Assembly: GCA_964496905.1 (NCBI GenBank) | Contig: CAZCAQ010000011.1 | Coordinates: 1-28,026 of the forward strand | Direction: 5' to 3' | DNA: 28,026 nt | From: CAZCAQ01 sp964496905 | Lineage (GTDB): Bacteria; Patescibacteriota; WWE3; UBA101185; UBA10185 | Program-made: the position numbers and the translations under genes | Notes under the pieces: model-generated | Told to the model about the DNA's origin: nothing | Databases searched by the model: none | The model's input: the letters and a program-made list of their open reading frames with translations, nothing else | Shown here: one piece after another, positions 24,384 to 28,026 of the stretch | Layout: every line of letters starts with the position of its first letter | Position numbering within the stretch: position 1 is the first letter of the stretch

Positions 24384-24456
24384 AACCGGCGCAAGTCTTT
24401 ACATAACACAATCTGCGCGAAGGCATTTTAGGCTATATTTTATAATAGTGAAAGTA

Positions 24457-24903
24457 TTAACGAGTTTGGGAACTTAAACCATTGGTCGTTAAATAGGCCT
24501 TTATTTTATCTAAAGTCTCAGGCTGGTTTTCCCATGTCAACATATTAAAAGCTTCGTCAAGACCTTTCCAAATAAGTTCAAAATGGGACTCTCCCGAGTC
24601 TTTTACATCGTCAGTAAGCGTGGCGAGATAATAGTTATCGGTCTTTTCAATTTCAGGCATGTTTTCTGGTGTGTAGGTTCTAGAGCCTAAATAAGTCAAA
24701 AAGTGGATATTCTTGTAACCCGTTTCTTCATAAACTTCGCGAATAGCTGCCTCTTCAAGCGTTTCTTCCCCTTCAACATGTCCTTTTGGGATAACATAGG
24801 CCTCCCTACCATTATCAAATTTTCGGTGCAAGATGAGTAGTTCATGCGTACCACTGCTAGTAAGTCTAATTAAATAGCAGCCAGATGACGTGTGTTTTTC
24901 CAT
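24457..24903 (-). CDS. Nudix hydrolase
   Basis: The 148-residue protein has a perfect Nudix box, G41-x5-E47-x7-RE(55-56)-x2-EE(59-60)-x-G62, which binds the metal that activates water for cleaving nucleoside diphosphate-linked compounds. The lead-in (LLILHRKFDNGREAYVIPKGHVEGEE) resembles the MutT/Ap4A hydrolase group, but the substrate (oxidised nucleotides, dinucleoside polyphosphates or another diphosphate) cannot be read. Single gene between tRNA-Ser and tRNA-Ile. A TATAGT -10-like box lies about 30 bases before the ATG. Confidence 0.93.
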   Translation of the reverse strand: MEKHTSSGCYLIRLTSSGTHELLILHRKFDNGREAYVIPKGHVEGEETLEEAAIREVYEETGYKNIHFLTYLGSRTYTPENMPEIEKTDNYYLATLTDDVKDSGESHFELIWKGLDEAFNMLTWENQPETLDKIKAYLTTNGLSSQTR

Positions 24904-24998
24904 ATCAATACGTTAACACCACAGTACTATATTTTCTACTATTTAAAGTGTTAATATGGTAATATTCTCTGTGCGCAAGGCACTTTTGAGACCATTTT

Positions 24999-25075
24999 GG
25001 GTGATTAGCTCAGCTGGTTAGAGCACTCCTCTGATAAGGGAGAGGTCTCAGGTTCGAGTCCTGAATCACCCACCA
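24999..25075 (+). tRNA. tRNA-Ile(GAT)
   Basis: Complete cloverleaf: acceptor GGGTGAT/ATCACCC, D-loop AGCTCAGCTGGTTAGAGC, anticodon loop CTGATAA (GAT at 25033-25035), T-arm GGTTCGAGTCC, discriminator A and encoded CCA. In most bacteria this tRNA sits in the 16S-23S spacer; here it lies between the two rRNA genes but on the opposite strand. It ends four bases from the stop codon of the convergent ABC ATPase gene. Confidence 0.98.
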
Positions 25076-25079
25076 AAAT

Positions 25080-26069
25080 CTAAACCACACTAGTTGGCAC
25101 GGATGAACTCTTAAAAATGTCCTCAATAATCTCTTCCAAAGGAACTGAAACAATATCAACGTCTAAAATCTCGTGTTCAGCAGTTACTTGTGCTAGGAAT
25201 GCAGCAAGTTTCTCTTTATCCACTTCAAAAGTAACAAAATCTTCTTTAACACTCTCTACAGTCGCCAGCTTAGCAAACCCAGTCAAGTCTTTTGGAGTTT
25301 TTTCAAAGTAAACCTTAATAAACTTTGTTTTATTATATTGCTGCATCAACTGCGCAAGGTCACCATCGTGCACTTTTTTCCCTTGAGTTATAACAATCAC
25401 GCGATCGCAAACTTGTTCAATGTCATCCATATCATGACTGGTAAGCAAAAGAGTAATGTTTAAGTTTTTCTGAATTTCACGCAAAAAAAGTCTGATATTT
25501 TTTTTAGACGTAATATCCAGTCCTATGGTCGGTTCATCTAAAAATAGCACTTTGGGCTGATGAATAATTGCACCAACTAATTCCATTTTCATGCGCTCTC
25601 CTAACGACATTTTTCTGACTTGCCTACTTAAGTGCTTTTCAATATCCAGCATTTCGCATAATTCACTAAGACGCTTTTTATAAACCTTTTCATCAATTTC
25701 ATAAATCTTTTGAATAAAATCCAAATTCTGCTTACCCGTTAAATCCCAAGACAAGCCTGTTTTGTTTCCCATAACTAGACCTATTTGTAGCAAAAAATCT
25801 CTTTCTCTTTTTTGAGGAGTATATCCCAAAACACTAACCTCTCCTTGCGTTGGATACATTAACCCGGTTAGCATTTTTGTAGTTGTAGTTTTGCCTGCAC
25901 CATTTGGACCTAAAAACGCTAGGGACTGGCCTTCTGCAACAAAAAAACTTACGTCATCAACTGCAGTTGAATAAACATAACCGGGTTTAAACATTCCCGT
26001 GAAGAAGTTTTTGTTGGTACGCGTTTTAAACTGTTTAGTTAGATTTTCAACTTGTATAATTCCAGTCAT
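25080..26069 (-). CDS. ABC-2 exporter, ATP-binding subunit
   Basis: The 329-residue ATPase drives the two-permease exporter encoded just upstream. Motifs: Walker A GPNGAGKT (54-61), signature MSLGE (154-158), Walker B VLFLDEP (174-180), and the H-loop SHD with H212. The signature differs from the usual LSGGQ but matches the subfamily. An insertion before the core (about 16-35) and a C-terminal domain of about 90 residues are typical of the COG4586-type ATPases that pair with DUF990-type permeases. The cargo is unknown. The ATG follows the permease stop by one base (TAAAATG), so translation is coupled. Confidence 0.95.
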   Translation of the reverse strand: MTGIIQVENLTKQFKTRTNKNFFTGMFKPGYVYSTAVDDVSFFVAEGQSLAFLGPNGAGKTTTTKMLTGLMYPTQGEVSVLGYTPQKRERDFLLQIGLVMGNKTGLSWDLTGKQNLDFIQKIYEIDEKVYKKRLSELCEMLDIEKHLSRQVRKMSLGERMKMELVGAIIHQPKVLFLDEPTIGLDITSKKNIRLFLREIQKNLNITLLLTSHDMDDIEQVCDRVIVITQGKKVHDGDLAQLMQQYNKTKFIKVYFEKTPKDLTGFAKLATVESVKEDFVTFEVDKEKLAAFLAQVTAEHEILDVDIVSVPLEEIIEDIFKSSSVPTSVV

Positions 26070-26070
26070 T

Positions 26071-26874
26071 TTATGATGATGCGGATGTGTAATTTTTTAA
26101 AGACACACGCCAACCTAAATTAGCTAATAACATAAATACTAGCGTTATTAACAGGCAAAATACAAGCATTAGGAATGCATCTGATTTTCCAAGAATTACC
26201 GAAACTGAAACCTGACTAGCAATAAGCGCAGGAACAAAAGCAGTAAAAAACACACGTAAACCAAAAGGATAACCTTCGTAAGGGATTTCAGCTATATCGG
26301 TAACAGCACCCGAAACCTTAAAAAGCTGTTCGGCATTACCAACAAAAAACGATGGAAGAGCAAATAAAAATTTAAAGGAATGTACACACAGCTGGCCAAG
26401 TATAGCAATGGCAATAGCAGGCAAAATCAATTGTGAAGAAATGTTCAGCCCTGACCAATTTACTGCCAAGGCAAATACAATTAATGTTGGTACACCTTCC
26501 TTGAAAAAGGTTAAAAAATTTATAGATCTCGTTGAAGTGTAAAACAAGCCAGGCACAGGCTTAACCAATATTAAATCTAGTTCTCCAGACCTTACGCTCT
26601 CTATTAGCGTATTTATATTAGGAGTGCTCCAAATATAACCTAAGAAAAAGTTCAGTTGTGCAATAAAAAGCAAAAAAAGCATTTCATCTTGAGTGTAACC
26701 TGCAAAAAGATCCACATTTGCAAATACAACTTTTATAAAGATAATCATTGAAAATGTGTAAGCTAGGGCAGAACCAATACCCATAACGTTTTCAGAGAAA
26801 TAAGCAGACTGAACGTGATACGAGTTTATAACACTAATTTTTATCAAACGTAATCTACGCGTTAAGTAATTCAT
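26071..26874 (-). CDS. ABC-2 exporter, permease subunit (COG4587-like)
   Basis: The 267-residue protein has about six membrane helices and the cytoplasmic motif SGELDLILVKPVP (about 95-107), typical of the ABC-2 permeases that form a heterodimer with a DUF990-type partner. It begins directly after the stop of the first permease (TAA then ATG) and ends one base before the ATPase, so the three genes are clearly one operon. Substrate not deducible. Confidence 0.9.
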   Translation of the reverse strand: MNYLTRRLRLIKISVINSYHVQSAYFSENVMGIGSALAYTFSMIIFIKVVFANVDLFAGYTQDEMLFLLFIAQLNFFLGYIWSTPNINTLIESVRSGELDLILVKPVPGLFYTSTRSINFLTFFKEGVPTLIVFALAVNWSGLNISSQLILPAIAIAILGQLCVHSFKFLFALPSFFVGNAEQLFKVSGAVTDIAEIPYEGYPFGLRVFFTAFVPALIASQVSVSVILGKSDAFLMLVFCLLITLVFMLLANLGWRVSLKNYTSASS

Positions 26875-27684
26875 TTAAATTCCAACTCCGTCATAGCTTT
26901 TTAAAGATTTTTTCCAAAAGTAGACAGAAATAAACATAAGGGCAATTGACCAAGCTAGCGATACAGCAAGCATTTTTACTGTAGACACGCCATCATATCC
27001 ATCTTGTAAAACAATGGTGGGGTAATAAACAAGCGACGGAAATGGTGTAAGAGCAGTTACTTTTTGAAGAGTTTCAGGGAAGTAAGTTAAGGGAATTAAA
27101 GCTCCAGATAAAATTCTTGTTATATGTCTTAAAACATTTTTTATACTACCAGCTTCTGGTGAATAAAACCCCACTGTAGCTAAAAGCAGGTTTATTGAAA
27201 AACCAATACAACAAGTAAATACAAAAAAAACTGCAAAAAGTACAAAGTTGGCAACACCTTGCGGTGGGTAGATTAAAATTCCCAATAAGATAATTAACAT
27301 TGAATATATCGCTGTAAACGAGTCAAGGCCTAAGTAAGTTAAATAAGTATACCTGAGTAAATGAACTGGTTTTATTAAATTATTTGAAAACTCTCCCCTT
27401 TTTATTTGCTTTTGAATGTGCCTACCAAATGCATAAGTACTCGACATGCTTATTTCACTAATACCAAGTCCAATTAGGAAATATGCTGTTATTTGTCTTA
27501 GGTCAAAGGTAGACTCATTGTTTTTACTCAGCACAAGCCAAAATAAAAGTAAAAACAGGAGCTTTAGCAGTTGTCTAATCAAAAACCCTATTACTTCTAG
27601 CTTGTAAGCAGAAGCTATTTGAAGGTTAAATTTAAAGGTTTCGTAGTAAACTCGCACAATATTAATGATACTACTAATGGCCAC
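26875..27684 (-). CDS. ABC-2 exporter, permease subunit (DUF990/COG3694-like)
   Basis: The 269-residue protein has about six membrane helices and the family loop IKRGEFSNNLIKPVHLLRY (about 94-112), the counterpart of the loop in its partner. First gene of the exporter operon. The start is the GTG at 27684, which directly abuts the T-tract of the 16S terminator, so there is no room for a Shine-Dalgarno. The frame is open upstream to 27732 without a standard start. A GTG at codon 10 is an alternative but also lacks a ribosome site. Either the mRNA is leaderless or the gene is read by passage through the terminator. Confidence 0.88.
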   Translation of the reverse strand: MAISSIINIVRVYYETFKFNLQIASAYKLEVIGFLIRQLLKLLFLLLFWLVLSKNNESTFDLRQITAYFLIGLGISEISMSSTYAFGRHIQKQIKRGEFSNNLIKPVHLLRYTYLTYLGLDSFTAIYSMLIILLGILIYPPQGVANFVLFAVFFVFTCCIGFSINLLLATVGFYSPEAGSIKNVLRHITRILSGALIPLTYFPETLQKVTALTPFPSLVYYPTIVLQDGYDGVSTVKMLAVSLAWSIALMFISVYFWKKSLKSYDGVGI

Positions 27685-27708
27685 AAAAAAACGACCTAGG
27701 TAAGGTCG
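27684..27708 (-). terminator. Intrinsic terminator of the 16S transcript
   Basis: CGACCT (27692-27697) and AGGTCG (27703-27708) form a 6-bp stem with a 5-base loop. Seven T residues follow on the minus strand. It lies about 275 bases past the 16S 3' end and directly in front of the exporter operon. Confidence 0.85.
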
Positions 27709-27982
27709 CTTAATTTGTTTAATATGCTGCTAAATTTCCCTAAAATCTCTCAAGAAACCAAAGGCAAAAAGAATGATCGTGTGAAAGTTTTGGCTCACTT
27801 TCGAACCTTTTCAAAGCTGACTCGTGAGAAATCAGCTGTACATTCTCAAACTATGAAATTCTCGTTTGAAAGCGTGCGTATCCTTTAGCCAACCTTTGTG
27901 ACCAGTGCATAGTTCGCAACGAATTACGAAAAATACGATCAAAAAAGATTTGGCAAACTAAACGCAGAGTGTTTCTCCCTAG
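27709..27982 (-). other. 16S 3' trailer
   Basis: No gene or tRNA is seen. Hairpins include AGCTGA/TCAGCT (27815-27837), GAAAGT/ACTTTC (27783-27802) and TCAAAC/GTTTGA (about 27845-27871). One or more probably pairs with sequence upstream of 16S to make the 16S processing stem, but that half lies outside the window. Confidence 0.55.
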
Positions 27983-28026
27983 AAAGGAGGTGATCCAGCC
28001 GCAGATTCCCCTACGGCTACCTTGTT
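27983..28026 (-). rRNA. rrs: 16S ribosomal RNA, 3' end
   Basis: The minus strand reads AACAAGGTAGCCGTAGGG ... GGCTGGATCACCTCCTTT, the universal 16S 3' end with the anti-Shine-Dalgarno CCTCC. Only the last 44 or so bases are in the window. Confidence 0.97.

Noticed and set aside
24115..24477. Open frames overlapping tRNA-Ser on both strands
   Set aside because: They are translations of the tRNA and its duplicated end (for example PSPSAR repeats), not proteins.

Overview
The window reads as chromosomal DNA of a small-genome, AT-rich bacterium, most likely a Candidate Phyla Radiation (Patescibacteria) member. Evidence: a group I intron with a LAGLIDADG gene inside 23S rRNA, split rRNA genes, compact gene packing, a Rho without its usual N-terminal domain, and many small membrane or unknown genes. 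TGA is used as a normal stop (for example clpC), which argues against the lineages that recode it. The phylum is inferred; I cannot assign a class.

Layout. (1) 1-2819, minus strand: rho, a LysM/M23 cell-wall hydrolase and the start of obg. (2) 2958-4353, minus: a sortase and an LPATG-anchored secreted protein, a likely enzyme/substrate pair. (3) 4354-4873: a hairpin-rich non-coding stretch with a strong promoter for the LPATG gene, a possible plus-strand small RNA and a terminator usable in both directions. (4) 4874-10723, minus: an apparent operon of ribosomal protein S1, ClpC, RadA and a YacL-type PIN/TRAM protein. ClpC has lost the catalytic residues of its first ATPase ring. (5) 10852-11343, plus: a small membrane protein gene with its own promoter, strong ribosome site and terminator.

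(6) 11422-16420, minus: tRNA-Ala(TGC), 23S and 5S rRNA behind their own promoter. The 23S gene is interrupted by an 838-bp group I intron carrying a homing endonuclease. The 5S gene has an unusual tail that can form competing helices. (7) 16473-18930, minus: yvcK and a GGDEF-type protein with an unidentified second half, separated by a 37-bp tandem hairpin repeat. (8) 19053-24903: mixed single genes (GT-C-like membrane protein, Nramp-like transporter, cupin, DUF6498-like membrane protein, a frameshifted thymidylate-kinase-like gene, Nudix hydrolase), tRNA-Ser(GGA) with a duplicated 3' end, then tRNA-Ile(GAT) on the plus strand. (9) 25080-27684, minus: a three-gene ABC-2 exporter. (10) 27684-28026: the 3' end of 16S rRNA, its trailer and its own terminator.

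The usual 16S / tRNA-Ile / tRNA-Ala / 23S / 5S order is still recognisable. It has been broken open, with about 12 kb of protein genes between 16S and 23S and tRNA-Ile reversed. Several single genes have a -10 box 5-9 bases before the start codon, suggesting leaderless mRNAs. All calls come from reading the sequence; no database search was run.
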